Counted from the stretch's first letter, positions 1 to 45,900 are shown. The stretch: DNA of 64,000 bases from Eulemur rufifrons (GCF_041146395.1 NC_091010.1:47202001-47266000), one strand, 5' to 3'. Notes: generated from the letters alone by a model not told the origin. Numbers and translations: made by a program.

Positions 1-149
1 AAGATTGGGGGAGGGGAGAGTGGATGAAGAGAGGTTGATTAGTGAGAACAACGTACAGTCAGATAGACTAAGACCTAGAGTTCAGTAGAACAGTAGGGTG
101 ACTAAGTTAACCTTAATGATTGCACGTTTCAAAATAGAAGAGAATAATT

Positions 150-350
150 CAAATGTTCCTAGCATAAAGAAGAGATAAATATTTAAGGTGATGGATATCC
201 TGATAACCCTGATTTGATCTTTATACATTATATAAATGTATCAAATTACCATGTGCTCCCAAAATATGTATATCTTTTATGTATCAATAATGTATTATCA
301 AATATGTATTATATTTGCAACTTTCCTATAAATCTAAATCCATTCTAAAA
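150..350 (+). mobile_element. L1 3' end fragment
   Basis: The sequence from GATAAATATTTAAGGTGATG through ACCCTGATTTGATC to the following AT-rich run matches the well-known 3' UTR end of mammalian L1 elements (L1MA/L1MB type) in sense orientation. Similar 3' ends recur at about 45440-45585 in sense and at about 35760-35930 in antisense. It is a short fragment without coding capacity. Confidence 0.7.
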
Positions 351-539
351 TAAAAAGTTTATGAAAAGAAAATTCATGCATGGGAATTTAAAGTAGCTGA
401 AGATAGCTAAACACAGTGTAAGTATAGGAATAACAGGAAATGAAATTGGAAAAAAAATTTTAAATAGGGGTCTTGTGTATATGCTAAAAATTCCAGCTTT
501 TTCAAAGAGGCCATGAGAAGTCACTAAAGTATTCTAAGT

Positions 540-700
540 AGGAGTATTATGGCTAGTTTACATTTTAGAAGGATTGTTCGGGCAGCAGTATAAAGGGTGG
601 CTTGGAGGGACAGTTAAGATGAGAAGAAACCACAGTAATAATCCAGATGACCAGAAGATAAATGATGGTAGTCTGGAACAGAGATGGTGGGAAAAGACAG
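540..700 (-). mobile_element. L2-like fragment, reverse orientation
   Basis: The purine-rich stretch with GGCTTGGAGGGACAG and a nearby run of diverged GA-rich sequence resembles antisense L2 sequence. It is heavily diverged and the family call is tentative. Confidence 0.35.
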
Positions 701-726
701 AAACAGAAACAGAAACAGAAACAAGA
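700..726. repeat. (AGAAAC)n short tandem repeat
   Basis: Four to five consecutive copies of the hexamer AGAAAC are read directly here, embedded in diverged repeat sequence. Confidence 0.8.
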
Positions 727-933
727 AACTCTTTTTGGAGACGTAATTGAGGACGTCAGGCACCTTCCTAGCTGCTAATGCCCTATTCTGGATAAGGCTG
801 CCTGTCTTTCAACCTAGACTGGCCAGTCAGTATCTCCCAATTTCTGGTATCTTTAGTTAGAGAGGAAAACGATCAGGTCTGCAGGAGCTCCCCTATCCTA
901 TAGACACAAGTAGGAAAATATTTCATAAAATGC

Positions 934-939
934 TTTATT
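934..939 (-). terminator. BLOC1S2: Probable BLOC1S2 polyadenylation signal
   Basis: TTTATT on the plus strand reads AATAAA on the minus strand, about 750 bases past the BLOC1S2 stop codon. It is the nearest canonical hexamer in the expected 3' UTR that is not inside a recognisable transposon. Cleavage would fall near 910-925. No transcript evidence is available to me. Confidence 0.5.
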
Positions 940-1690
940 TTATGAGTGGCAGCCCCTGCCTCCCCACTCCACACATACACAAATCTTGTCTTTGTCTTTG
1001 TCACATTTCCAAAAGGGAGAACATGTCAAGATGTCATCCATCCCCAGACATCTGACTCACGTAAAGAGACAAGAGGTGCCCATCCCATACAACAAGCTAT
1101 CAAAATAAGCTCCTTTTACTATTTCTGCTCAGTCTAGAAGACTTGGCCTGGAATTATTTTAAGATTTTCTGTTATTTGCAATGTTACAAAAAAGTAAATT
1201 ACTGGCATTCACAAGGTGATGAGGTGCAAAGAACAAGTTTGTTTTGTTTTCCTTTTTTAATTTAGAATCTTGTTAACAATACATTAGCATCGTTAATTTA
1301 AAAAAACATTTACACAGTAACTCAAAAACCAGCCACTTAAGAAAAGGATGCAGTAATCAACCACTACCAGAGAAAACAAGCCCTCTCATTTGAGTCTACT
1401 GGCAAGCCCAAGTGTATGCTGAACTTTGAAAGCATCTCTGTCCTGAATGGACGATGAAGCATTCAAGTAAAAGGTAAGCAGTTACAAGTGTGAGTTTCCG
1501 AGGGATACTGCCCCAAAGGAGGTTCAGGAGTATCCACAGTCTTCCAGTTTACTCCAACATTGGGATGTTCCTGGGATGACCAGCATAGTTTCCTTTTGAG
1601 GAGTTTGGACAATTCATCAGTCTCAGGATTCAGGTCTTATAAAACATTCTTCCACATTAAAAAAGACTTTGCCCTATAGAAACAAGTTTT
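940..1690 (-). other. BLOC1S2: Probable BLOC1S2 3' UTR
   Basis: This is the sequence between the BLOC1S2 stop codon and the AATAAA hexamer. No Alu, L1 or L2 is recognised in it. The extent is inferred from the polyadenylation signal only; a longer 3' UTR is possible. A short open frame in this stretch on the other strand has no recognisable product. Confidence 0.5.
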
Positions 1691-1722
1691 TCATCGTTTC
1701 TCCAGCTTCTTGTACTTGGCTT
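1691..1722 (-). CDS. BLOC1S2: BLOC1S2 coding exon 5 with stop
   Basis: Encodes the last residues AKYKKLEKR and TGA at 1693-1691, behind acceptor TTCCCCCACAG. It is only 32 coding bases and too short for ORF searches; it was placed by phase and by the expected end of the family. Confidence 0.93.
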
Positions 1723-4700
1723 CTGTGGGGGAAGGGAGGGGAACATCTTTTAAAACTGGCTCTTACAAAGACACTTTTTAGTTAGCATTTCCGGGAAAAT
1801 GCAACAGTACCTATTATATTGTTAAAAATCAATTGGTTTCAATTTCATCATTTGCCCAAATATACAGATCATTGATCTGTACAGCTCAGAATAAGGAGCA
1901 AACACACACACCCAGAATGGAGAACCCAATGCAAATTCGTTAAGTCCTAACCCTGTCAACAGCACCTGCTTAACACATGGACTGCAACACTAGAAAAAAA
2001 AATTTTTTTCCCTGGGGCCACAGTGTTTTATTAAAACAAAACAATACTAATTTGTTATTTTTTTATTGTTTTCTGCGCGTGTGAGTTATATGCAACACAA
2101 TCCACGTTTTTAGAATTAAACAGTCAATTGTAACAGTGAGAACATCAACAAGTAAGATTTTCAAAAATCAACTGCAGGGTTTTGCTTCAGGAGGCCCCGG
2201 GGTCAAAACTAGCCTGAGTTAAATACAACTCACATGGCGGTCAATGTGTTAAACCGCTCCACCAGGATTAAGCAGATCTACTGACACTTGACCTATGGGG
2301 AGCCCTACTAAGCACAGAAAACGGTCACTCTAGGCACTGTCCCAGGCACCTTTTGGAACCAGACTGGAACCCTCAGGAAGTATAAATGTATGTTTCCCCT
2401 TTTATGTTCTTATCATTACCTCTCGCTCCAGGAAAGCAATTTTGAAAGATACAGAAATTTAAACGGCCATCAAATAAGCCTCTTACTGTGACAGATTCCC
2501 TTTTTCTATTAAAATCTCAAAAGCACCTGGTACTGCAACTGTACACAATGAAAGTGATTGTTAATCACCACCCATGTCAAATCCCAGCCTGCTATAAACC
2601 ACTCTCTTGAAGTAGTCAACAATTATTAATGAAGAAAATAATCTGTAAATGTTATCTAGGATAAAAACAAATTCGTTACTTTTAACCCATGAATATAAGT
2701 GCCAGAGCTGGTTAGTAAGCCATCAACACTAACAGTACTGGTTTCCTCCTAAAAGGAAAAGTAATCCTTCAAGAAAACCCTTCATTGACTATTCTGTTTT
2801 TTAAGACATATTTATCTACATTATTAAAGATGCTTCTGCCTGCTGACCCACAGGTAAGAGCCTGAGCTTTATAATCAAACAGACCTGACTTGGAATATCT
2901 TCCATGTACTAGCTTTGTGTCCTTAAGCAAGTTGCTTAATCCCTTAAACCAGTTGCCTCCTGTATAGAATTGGGATAAAAATCATGTACTTACCTCACAG
3001 ATTATTGGGAGGATAAAAAACATAATACATGTAACCACTTAAGAACAATACCTGACATACCATTAGGTACTCAGGAAATGTCATTTTTATTAATAATAAT
3101 GACAAATTACTCACTAGGTTTTTGTGAAGATTAAGAGATGATTGTAGGCATACCATAAATGTTAACTATTATGTTAGGTAAGGACATACCGGCAAGAGGT
3201 GCTCTTTATTAAATCAAAACAGAAATAAAAATGGTTACCCAGTTTTTTTGAATACGCATCCAACTTGTAAGCTGCCTGCTCAAGAGCCGCTACCTGCTCT
3301 TCAATGACATTGATCTGATCCAGATAAGGCTGCAGTCCAGCATCTTTAAAAACAAAGACAAACTACATGTTTATGTGGTATTGACAAAAAGTATAGGAAA
3401 AAAGTGGACACGTAAGAATACTAGTGTCTTTCCAGCTATGCCTAAGACAGACTAGGTGGGGTGACATGATTCTGATCACTAGTAGCACAGATGCTTTCAG
3501 TAGCTAGTTGATCAGGCATGACTGTGACCTAGTCACCTATTAATAGCTCTCTCCTCTATTAATTTTTCTTTCTTTTTAATTTCTTGTTCCTCGAGTAATC
3601 TTTCCATTACTGATTCAGTTTCTTGGGTACTACCATACCAAGAAAGAGTCCCTAGAGACAAGGAACACAAATATAAGTCAATGGAAAAATGTATTTGACC
3701 ACTCTAAACTAGCATCTTTTATTATAGATTTTCTGGTTTTCTGTTTATAGAGTAGACCTTTGTGGATTTCATTGTTAAATAAATTCACTAGAATCTGGCC
3801 ACCCCCCTCCTCTGCGCCCTCTCTATCCGAGAATAAACTGATAAAATCAAGATTTGGAAGCAGAAATAACCATACAACCAAGGCATGCTAATCCTCAGAA
3901 TGGAAGAAATTTATCATAATTTTATAGTTCATTTTTAGAAAATGAGCTCCCTCAAGACAGCGATGCCAGGTTCCCTCACCTTCTCCATAGCCCCGTGCAC
4001 AAAAGAACATTAAATACAAACATGTTTAATTATAAAAATTATTACTTACACTTCTGGTTTAAGTCTTTTAAGTTTCTACTAATGTTTATAGCAATATCTT
4101 TCATTTCAAGATACTTCAAGCTGGTTAGTTTATTCATATTTTCCAGGAGCTTATAGTCTTCACTGGTGGCTTTAAAATAAACAGAAGATGCCTTTAAGAT
4201 TTGTCTTAGATCATTGGAATATGGAATTATAAGCTACATGGTAGTTCAAGGCAAGACCTAGGGAATGTCAAAGGAGTGGGCCACTTTTGATCTATGACAT
4301 TTATATTTAGCTTGTGTACTCTGAATGTCTAAGCAACAATCAGCAAACTATTTAAACAAGATCCAGAAGATTCAGGGTCATGGTTACAAAGGAAAATGAT
4401 AAACTCATATGCTAAGAAAAGGGAGGCAAAATAGTCTTGGTACTTCCATAGCATCAAAACATGTAATCTGGGGGATTGTATCATAATATATATACTATCA
4501 ACTAAGACCTCACCACTTCCTAGTAACTCATTTATTACTATGTATGATTCTATTTCTAATATATTGCATTTTATGCAGTGACTTTTCCAAACCATCTGTC
4601 TGCTTCTCATATCTTCAATTCTCTTCCCTATTCCCACTCAAAGCAAATAGCCTCTACTCCAATTTTCAACCTCTCTGCCTTACTTCTAAACTTCTCCATA

Positions 4701-6585
4701 CCTTAATATCTTCCCAAGAGGCAAAAGTGTTCCTATTCCTGCCAAGACAACCCCTCCTCTTGTGCTCTTGATCCCAAACCCTTCTACCCTTCAGAGCCTC
4801 TCGTCAATCATCTCCTTTCATTTGCATTTCCAAACTCTCCCACCATCCTGGTTCCTTCCTCTCTCTATAGCAATACATTCAGGTTTCCTCCAGCTCAAAA
4901 GCACTCCCTTTATTCTGCCACACTTACATCATTTGCTCAGTAAAGCAAAGGGCCTTCACTGCTAAACAATCTGAAATAGTAGCTGCCACTCACTACTTCC
5001 TCTCCCTCACAATTCACTCATGTAAACCCTTGTAGTCTGGTCTTTGCCCCAACCATCCACAGAAATTACAAGCTCCAAGGTCATCAATGCCCTGCTAACC
5101 ACCAAATCCATGGAATTTGCTCAGTTCTTATCCTCTTAAACCTCTCCATTTTCTCTGACACTGCCGATCTCCCTCTCGTTGTGAAAAGCTCATTTCCCTT
5201 AGCTGCAATGGAATTGTACTAAACTGATTTTCTAATCTCTAGCTGCTTTTCTTAGGTTTCTACGCCAGATCCTTTCTCATCCAGACCCCTTAGGTATCAG
5301 TTCTCAACTTTATCTCAGCTGTGACACATAACTGATGTTTACATGGTTGGCACATTGTCATGGGTTATGCTAGCTTCCTTTTAAACTCAAAAACGCATTC
5401 ATGCAAGTAAGAATAACAATCATAGGGAAATAATGATCACCTTAAAATTAATTTTATAATAAATGTTAATAATTTGGAAACCTCGGTACTTTAAACACTG
5501 TTATTAAAACAAATTAATTGCATTCCCCGAGGTTTTAGCTTAGGCACTCTTACCTATTTCTAAGCTCCTCCTTGGCAGTCTCATCCTCCATAGCCTCCAA
5601 TCACACCACTATGCAAGTGAGTCCTAAATCTGTTTCTCTTGCTTTGACCAGTCTCTGAGCTCTGGACTCACATGTGCAAGTCACCCGAGTGTCCTAGTAA
5701 CATCAACAAGCACCCAGCCCAAAACTGAAAACATTTTCACACCACACCTGGTTCCTCTTTCCAGCTGCCCTATTTTGGCTGATGGCACCACCCAGGCTTC
5801 AAACCTCAGATACAAAAAAAAGGTCCATCAACTGATGAGTGGATAAAGAAAATGTGGTTTGTGTATATATACCTCTTTCCCTCCCATTCACGACCTCCCC
5901 AAACTCAGGACAGGTCTGTCTCAGGGCATGTGGGGTGAGGGAGCTGCAGACTGATGAAGCACCCCAGAGCTCCTGAGTCAACCACAGCTCTAGGGAGTGG
6001 TGCTCACCAATATCCAAATCAACCCAGACCCGGCCTCACCCGTCAGTTCCCCAGTCAGGTAAGTGGCCATTTTGGAGAACATGTCCCGGCAAAGTTCAGT
6101 GATGTCAGCTTCAGCAGGCTCCTTTGCTTCCTCAGCTGTCTCCACCGCGGCATCATCTGGGCCAAGGGAGAATGAGTAAATGCCCTGCCCTACACCCGGT
6201 CCTAATCCAGCCAAAGCAGCCTGTTCCTACATCCCTCTACCTGTTCTCACTCGCTCAAGTCAGCTCCATTCTCCATCTGCCATAATTTCAAGTCCCTCAC
6301 TTCGTCCTTGCCAACCTGACTCGCCAACTCTGCCCCTCGCTCAAACCCGATCCCCTGACCAAACCCTTGCAGTCGCTCTGACAGGACAAACACTCGCGCG
6401 CGCAAAGACAGGTGCACCCCTCCCACCTGCCCGCTCCTGCCAGGTGAGCCAGCCACACACTCAGCCCTGCCATCCCGGGTCCCCACCCTGAGCCCCGAGC
6501 CCCACGCCGGTCCCCATCCATTCCGGGTACCTCGAGCAGGCTCCTCCCGTCGGGTCGCGGGGACTCCCTCAGCCGCAGCCGCCAT
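1691..6585 (-). CDS. BLOC1S2: BLOC1S2, BLOC-1/BORC subunit 2 (five coding exons)
   Basis: Joining 6585-6531, 6156-6040, 4169-4050, 3343-3239 and 1722-1691 on the minus strand gives 429 bases, which is 142 codons plus TGA, the length of the human protein as I know it. All four introns are GT-AG and keep frame. The product is a small cytosolic coiled-coil protein: an acidic Ala/Glu-rich N-terminus (residues 1-35), then helical sequence from the [16 protein letters not shown] motif (about 36-51) through the heptad-like stretch at about 59-142, ending in a Lys-rich tail with KKLEKR. The family is a subunit of BLOC-1, which sorts cargo to melanosomes and other lysosome-related organelles, and of BORC, which recruits kinesin machinery to lysosomes. 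The start at 6585 gives the conserved MAAAAEGV beginning and lies just inside a CpG island. The gene is intact with no premature stop; identification is by clear protein similarity. Confidence 0.96.
2860..3100 (+). mobile_element. MIR element in BLOC1S2 intron 4
   Basis: The core region has the MIR pattern: a clinical-note-like stretch with CCTTAAGCAAGTTGCTTAAT, then GGGATAAAAATCATGTACTTACCTCACAG and a run of AGGATAAAAAACATAA. It is antisense to the gene and ancient. Confidence 0.65.
3239..3343 (-). CDS. BLOC1S2: BLOC1S2 coding exon 4
   Basis: Encodes residues 98-132 plus one base of codon 133, with [16 protein letters not shown] and [15 protein letters not shown], the C-terminal coiled-coil half. 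The acceptor is GTTTTTAAAG and the donor GTAACC, a slightly weak +5. The exon has 105 bases. Confidence 0.95.
4050..4169 (-). CDS. BLOC1S2: BLOC1S2 coding exon 3
   Basis: Encodes residues 58-97 plus one base of codon 98, with the motifs [17 protein letters not shown] and [11 protein letters not shown]. The acceptor is TATTTTAAAG and the donor GTAAGT. The exon has 120 bases. Confidence 0.95.
4540..5790 (+). mobile_element. L2 (LINE2) ORF2 relic in BLOC1S2 intron 2
   Basis: The pyrimidine-rich plus-strand sequence matches decayed L2 reverse-transcriptase sequence. Around 5070-5170 it follows the part coding for TKVINDLL and LDLSAAFDT of the family in order, and at about 5540-5790 the section with CTCCAATCACACCACTATGC and the following GCTGATGGCACCACC. 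Stops and indels break every frame. It explains the open frames at 4544-4771 and 4762-4965. It fills most of the intron in antisense to BLOC1S2. Confidence 0.65.
6040..6156 (-). CDS. BLOC1S2: BLOC1S2 coding exon 2
   Basis: Encodes residues 19-57 plus one base of codon 58, including the acidic segment and [16 protein letters not shown]. The acceptor is TTGGCCCAG and the donor GTGAGG. The exon has 117 bases. Confidence 0.95.
6531..6585 (-). CDS. BLOC1S2: BLOC1S2 coding exon 1
   Basis: Encodes residues 1-18 and the first base of codon 19. It starts at the ATG whose complement is CAT at 6583-6585 and ends at donor GTACCC. The open frame extends upstream to 6693, but the conserved N-terminus begins at this ATG. 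Confidence 0.93.
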
Positions 6586-6600
6586 GCCCGGCCCTGCGCT

Positions 6601-6608
6601 ACTTCCGG
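6601..6608 (-). promoter_or_regulatory. ETS-family (GABPA-type) site
   Basis: ACTTCCGG on the plus strand reads CCGGAAGT on the minus strand, the ETS/GABP consensus, 16 bases upstream of the BLOC1S2 start codon. Confidence 0.75.
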
Positions 6609-6620
6609 TCCTTGGAAGTT

Positions 6621-6632
6621 TGCGCATGCGCA
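6621..6632. promoter_or_regulatory. NRF1 consensus palindrome
   Basis: TGCGCATGCGCA is a perfect match to the NRF1 binding consensus, 36 bases upstream of the BLOC1S2 start codon. Confidence 0.8.
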
Positions 6633-6720
6633 CCGGGCGTGCCCTGCCCGCCCCACCGGCCGTGGCAACCCTGCGGTCGTGTGCGTCTTGCACAAGTCAT
6701 GGCTCAGGTAACGACTTGTC

Positions 6721-7450
6721 GCAAAGGGTAAGCCAAAATTGAAGCCAGGCTATTGTGAATCGACCCGTTGTCAAAAGTCGGGAGGACTGGAACTGAGGGC
6801 GCGATCATTCCTGCAGTCACACCCTGGCGGGGTCACTTGTCTTGTACCACCACCGCCCGTCTGGGTTTAGTTGAGCCCAGAGTGGCCTGCTGACCAAAGT
6901 CACTGGAGACAGGTTGCACCCTCCCCCAGACTCTCTACACCTTGGCTGGTGTTAGTCACCAAAAGATTGCTCAGAGAATCCAAGCTTTTGCAGGTAGTCT
7001 CATGCAGACTTTGGGAAACCTTCAGGCGATGCTAAATATTCTCCCTCTCAATGTCCTGGATTAACACCAACTCGTTGGCCTTTATTTCTTAAACTGCAGG
7101 CAGCCACCCACTTCTCTTCAGTTGATACAGCCTTTCTTGAAGAAAGGTCAGATTCTAACTTTTTAGGGCCGAGGATCCACTCTGGTTATCTTAATTGCAT
7201 TTAGCTGTTTCACAAGTCTCCTAGGTGTACAGAGTACTTAATGGGATGGGAGAACAGGGTGAGTGAAAGGAATGGATGAGAAAAAGCGACTGGGGAGCAA
7301 TGGTGCAAAATGAGGAAGGGATAAAAGTCACAGGAGAAGGGAGAGGAGATGCAGGCTCCTGGACACCTGAAATCTTGGTGTAGGAATTTCTTATCTTATC
7401 CCTGTTTATCCGCCATCTGCACCCTCTCACCCCTCCCATGCCAGCATACC

Positions 7451-7483
<33 letters not shown>

Positions 7484-7760
7484 AGCTACCCCCCATTCTC
7501 TCCAGCCTGAGGACTGGGTCTCCCTGTTTCACCTGTTTCCATTCTTCCTTATGGTACAATCATGGTACCCATCATTTCAAACCATTCTATGAGCCAGAGG
7601 GTCTTATTTCAGGACTGCTGGGGCAGCCCAGCTCCTTTATATTGTCATTGCCCCCACTCTATACCTCCCAGAGAGTGTGAACCTACTCCGGCCGAAACAC
7701 ATGGATGGCCGACAGTTTCAGCCTATCTTTTTCCCTCTATAATCCCAGAAGCAAATGCAA
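6721..7760. other. Short spacer between BLOC1S2 promoter and PKD2L1 3' end
   Basis: About 1 kb separates the BLOC1S2 island from the probable PKD2L1 polyadenylation site. Apart from the CA microsatellite I see no repeat family and no convincing gene. The tight spacing means PKD2L1 read-through would enter the BLOC1S2 promoter. Confidence 0.6.
7454..7481. repeat. (CA)n microsatellite
   Basis: About fourteen CA dinucleotides lie between the BLOC1S2 promoter and the 3' end of PKD2L1. They produce the poly-VCVC and poly-HTHT artefact frames on the two strands. Confidence 0.9.
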
Positions 7761-7782
7761 AGTCCTGGTTTTCCTGGGAAGT

Positions 7783-7788
7783 TTTATT
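7783..7788 (-). terminator. PKD2L1: Probable PKD2L1 polyadenylation signal
   Basis: TTTATT on the plus strand reads AATAAA on the minus strand, 255 bases past the predicted PKD2L1 stop codon. This implies a short 3' UTR ending near 7760. Confidence 0.6.
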
Positions 7789-8042
7789 GATAGTCACCAT
7801 GAAACCCCACATGGTCCTAGGGAAGAATAGAGTCAGAAACCACCACATATTAGCTCAAAGATTTCTGAATCCTGAGTTCATTTCCTTGTGTGATTCTCTT
7901 CAGACACCATTTTTATCTCCTGGTTTACAGCCCCCTCAGTTCCCAGGTTCAGTGGAATGCCAGCAGGCAGGCTCCTCCAGAAGAGCCTTCTTAGACTTTG
8001 CTCTGGGAGGGTGTCACTCTACTCCTCTGCAACTTTGGAATG
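7789..8042 (-). other. PKD2L1: Probable PKD2L1 3' UTR
   Basis: Unique sequence between the predicted stop codon and the AATAAA hexamer. Its first bases (about 8005-8042) still resemble the coding sequence of the human C-terminus, read in a different frame; see the frameshift finding. Confidence 0.55.
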
Positions 8043-42569
<34,527 letters not shown>

Positions 42570-42820
42570 GGGGAATGAGGCAGGGGTCTGGCACCCCAGG
42601 TGCCCACTCTCTGCTAGAGAAAGATGGAGCAAAGGCACAGCCCAGCCTGGCCCGAGGGGGGCAGGGGAAAGGGAGCCTGAGAGCAGCTGCTCCAACACAG
42701 CCTCTGCCTCCTGCCTTTTGTAGGGGGAAATCTGTGCCTGGTGGGGGAGGGAGCAGAAGAGGATGGGGTGGGGAGTGACCATCAATCCTGCCAGGGGCTC
42801 TCACTGTCCTGTTAGCTGCA
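42570..42820 (-). promoter_or_regulatory. PKD2L1: Probable PKD2L1 5' UTR and core promoter
   Basis: GC-rich sequence immediately upstream of the PKD2L1 start codon with few CpGs and no clear TATA box. The transcription start is not determinable from sequence; the limits are an estimate. The reading frame stays open upstream to 42785, so a longer N-terminus is formally possible. Confidence 0.45.
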
Positions 42821-44190
42821 AGTCCCAGGGGACAAGAAGAAAGGGGATGTGAGGGAACTGGGAGTTAGGGGTTTGAAGAGGGGAGAGAGGGGAATATGAG
42901 GAAGACGTGGAGCCTGGGGGCGGCAGGAGGGATGGGTGAAAGAGGAGAGCTCTGGGGATGAAGGTGCCCAGTGGAGGGATGGGCCAGAAGTCAGACAGAC
43001 AAGATGATGAAAGAGCAGTGGGAGGAGCTGAGAAAAGAGGGGGCCTAGGAGCCTTTATTGTGGGTCTGAGCTAATTTCCACTAAAAGCTTCTGAAAGGGC
43101 CGACATGGATCGGGGTGGGGCCCAAGGCCAGGCTGAGAGACTAAACCTGGAGGCCTCCCTACCCGACCCAAAGTGCCTGAGGCTTCTTTAATGTCTCACC
43201 TTGAGCTGTCCCCAGTGGAGTGGAGAAAGCAGCTCCCCTCCCTCACTCCACTCTCATGGCTGGAGGGAAAGGACAGTGTCAGGAGGAATCCCCATCCCAG
43301 ATACCTGAGGGACAGGGTCTCTGACCCTGAGGAGGAGAGAGAAGGACTGCAGAGTTCTAGATTGTCTGTATGCCTTTTTCTGAGGCTTGCCCTCCCATGG
43401 TGTATAGTGGAGGCACAGAAAGAGAAGGGTATTCCTTAAGGATGTGGGGCTCAGTTTAGGAAAAAGGCTAAGTCCTGATTGGGAAGCGGGATCAGAGAGC
43501 AAAAGTCGATGTAACTTGGGACTCCTTAAAGGAGTGGATATCTGGACCCAGCTGACTTGGCAACCTTTCCCTATGGCTGCTAGGCCTAGAATTGTAAGCT
43601 GGAGCACAGCATGGAAACATGAGTGATTTCAGGATTGATCTGGTTTCTTTCTAACCTCAGGTCTCTGAAGTAAAACCCTGGTATGGCCTCAAGCATATCC
43701 CTGCCTATGCCCTGCTCCAGCCTCTGAGCTCCTGCCCTGGCTCACTGACAGATATGCACTGTGCCCCAGAATGGGGCTGGTCCCATAAGTGCTGGTGGTC
43801 ACCCTGCAGTTTCTCATCCCTGAAGGCTGAAGAGGGGGCTGCCCTCTCTCAACTCCTGGTTCTCCACCTAGGGCTACTCTCTTGCTGCACTGGCTTTAAG
43901 CCCATCTTCACATATAGTAAAACATTAGCCTTTAACGAGACACCAGTCTCCAGACAACACAGGGCTGGACTTTGATAAATAAGTGTATTCTGACTCCTAA
44001 GGCAGACTTGAGTAAGTAGCTGTTGTACCCTGATTCTGCTGCATGAATCTCCTGCCCCAGGCCCAGATGCTATTAAGAGAAAGAACTCTCTGCTTGGATG
44101 GAGCTGAGGAACTGTCAGTGAGCCTTCCTACAGAGAGAAGTGCCTATCTCTCCATTTACCAGCCAGCGAGACACATTCCAATGTGCCTGT
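42820..44190. other. Upstream flank of PKD2L1 without recognised gene
   Basis: G-rich, low-repeat sequence at 42.8-43.2 kb and mixed sequence to 44.2 kb. No named repeat or gene is seen. Regulatory DNA for PKD2L1 could lie here, but nothing specific supports it. Confidence 0.45.
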
Positions 44191-44204
44191 TTTCTTCGGG
44201 AAGA

Positions 44205-45585
44205 AAAAGGATGAGATACATCTATGGCCAATTTATTTTCAACAAAGGTGTCAAGAACACACATGAGGAAAGGACAATCTCTTCAATAATGGTGTTGGGA
44301 AAACTGGATATCCACATACAGAAGAATGAAAATGGACTCTTATCTCACCCTTTATACAAGAATCAATCTGAAATGGATTAAAGACTTAAATGTAAGACCT
44401 CACACTAAAAATCTACTGGAAGAAAACTTGGGGGAAAAGCTCCATGACATTGGTCTGGGCAGTGACTTCTTAGATATGACCCCAAAAGTACAGGCAACAA
44501 AAACAAAAATAGACAATGGCATTGCATCAGACTAAAAAGCTTCTGCACAGCCAAGGAAATAATTAATAGAGTGAAGAGACAACCCACCAATTGGGAGAAA
44601 ATATTTGCAAATCATACATTGGATAAGGGGCTAATATCCAAAATATATGAGGAACTCAAACTATTCAATAATAAGAAAACAAATAACCCTATTTTAAAAA
44701 TGGGCAAAGGACTTGAATAGACATTTCTCAAAAGAAGACATACAAATGGCCAAGGTATATATGAAAAAAATGGTCAACATCTCCAATCATAACAGAAATG
44801 CAAATTAAAACCACAATGAAATATCACCTTTCACCTCTTGGATTGGTTATTATCAAAAACATGAAAGATAACCAGTGTTGGTGAGGCTGTGGAGAAAAGG
44901 GAGCCCTTGTATACTGTTGGTGGCATTGTAAATTAGTACTGCTATTTTGGAAAACAGTACGGAGGCTCCTCAAAAAACTAAAAATAGAATCACCATATGT
45001 TCCAGCAATCCCACTACTCCAAAGGAGTTGAAATCAGCATATTGAAGACATGTCTGTGCTCCCATGTTTATTGCAGCATTATTCACAATAGCAAAGATAT
45101 GGAAACAGCCTAAATTGTCCATCAACAGATATATGGGATTAAAAAATGTGAATATTAAGTGAAATAAGCCAGGCACAGTAAGACAGATGCTCACTTATAT
45201 GTGGAACTTCTAAAAGTTAAAGTCATAGAAGTAGAGAGTAGAATGGTGGTTATCAGACAAGGGGGACCTGGGGGAAGTGGATAGGGAAAGGGGAGAGACA
45301 GGTTGGTCAACTGATACAAACTTACAGCTAGATAGGAGGAATACATTCTGGTGCTCAATTGCACAGCACAGTGACTATAGTTAAAATAATGTATTACATA
45401 TTTCAAAATAGCTAAAAGAGGATTTTAAATTTTCTCAGCACAAGGAAATGATAAATATTTGAGGTGAGGAATATGCTAATGAGCCCAATTTGGTCAATAC
45501 ATAGTGTATACATGTACCAAAACATCACCATAAATATATAACTCTCATTTGTCAATTAAAAATAGAATAAAACTTTTTAAAATGC
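44205..45585 (+). mobile_element. 5'-truncated L1 (ORF2 end and 3' UTR)
   Basis: Sense L1 starting within ORF2: GGCCAATTTATTTTCAACAA, the stretch with CACCCTTTATACAAGAATC, CAAAAGAAGACATACAAATGG and TGGTGAGGCTGTGGAGAAA. It continues through GTGAAATAAGCCAGGCACAG into the 3' UTR, ending near CAATTAAAAATAGAATAAAA. Stops and indels break the frame, so it is dead. Confidence 0.92.
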
Positions 45586-45599
45586 AGCAATTGGAGGCA

Positions 45600-45900
45600 T
45601 GAATAATGTTAGATAACGTATTTTAATGGTATAGACATTAAAAATTAGGAGGTTTAGAGGAAAGGGCAGGTTCCCCAGAGGAAATGGAACTGAAGCTAGA
45701 TCTTGACAGATGGGTGAGATTTGAGGAGGAAGACCCCCACCTGGTTTGGATGGCGAAGTACTTCAAGGCAGAGGAAAAACAGATGGGGTTTTGGGGACCT
45801 GAAGATTTCTGGGGTGCTCACAGGGCTGTAGGAGGCTGGCCTTTAGTGCAGTTGGGAGAAAACAGTGGAGGGGGAAGGCCTGAGGTTGTATCATGAGGGT
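45600..45900 (-). mobile_element. L2-like fragment, reverse orientation
   Basis: GGGCAGGTTCCCCAGAGGAA, GAACTGAAGCTAGATCTTGA and AAGTACTTCAAGGCAGAGGA resemble the antisense L2 body. Tentative. Confidence 0.45.

Larger units (their letters stand above)
1..915. other. Intergenic flank downstream of BLOC1S2
   Basis: I see no gene here. The stretch holds an L1 3' end on the plus strand (about 150-350), L2-like sequence at about 540-700 and a short AGAAAC repeat at about 700-726. It lies beyond the probable BLOC1S2 polyadenylation signal, on the side where CWF19L1 is expected from the human gene order; no CWF19L1 sequence was recognised. Confidence 0.6.
6290..6720. promoter_or_regulatory. BLOC1S2: BLOC1S2 CpG-island promoter
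   Basis: CpG dinucleotides are dense from about 6290 to 6720 and sparse on either side, and no TATA box precedes the start codon. Three sites typical of such promoters are read directly: an ETS site (CCGGAAGT on the minus strand, 6601-6608), an NRF1 palindrome (6621-6632) and a YY1-like ATGGCGGC overlapping the start codon (6578-6585). Transcription should start between about 6590 and 6640. Broad constitutive expression is an inference from these sites. Confidence 0.8.

Noticed and set aside
6247..6693. 148-codon minus-strand frame as a separate gene
   Set aside because: It is BLOC1S2 exon 1 read into its 5' UTR and intron 1; the exon ends at 6531.
44043..44535. Frames at 44043-44381 and 44326-44535 as genes
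   Set aside because: They are fragments of a broken L1 ORF2.
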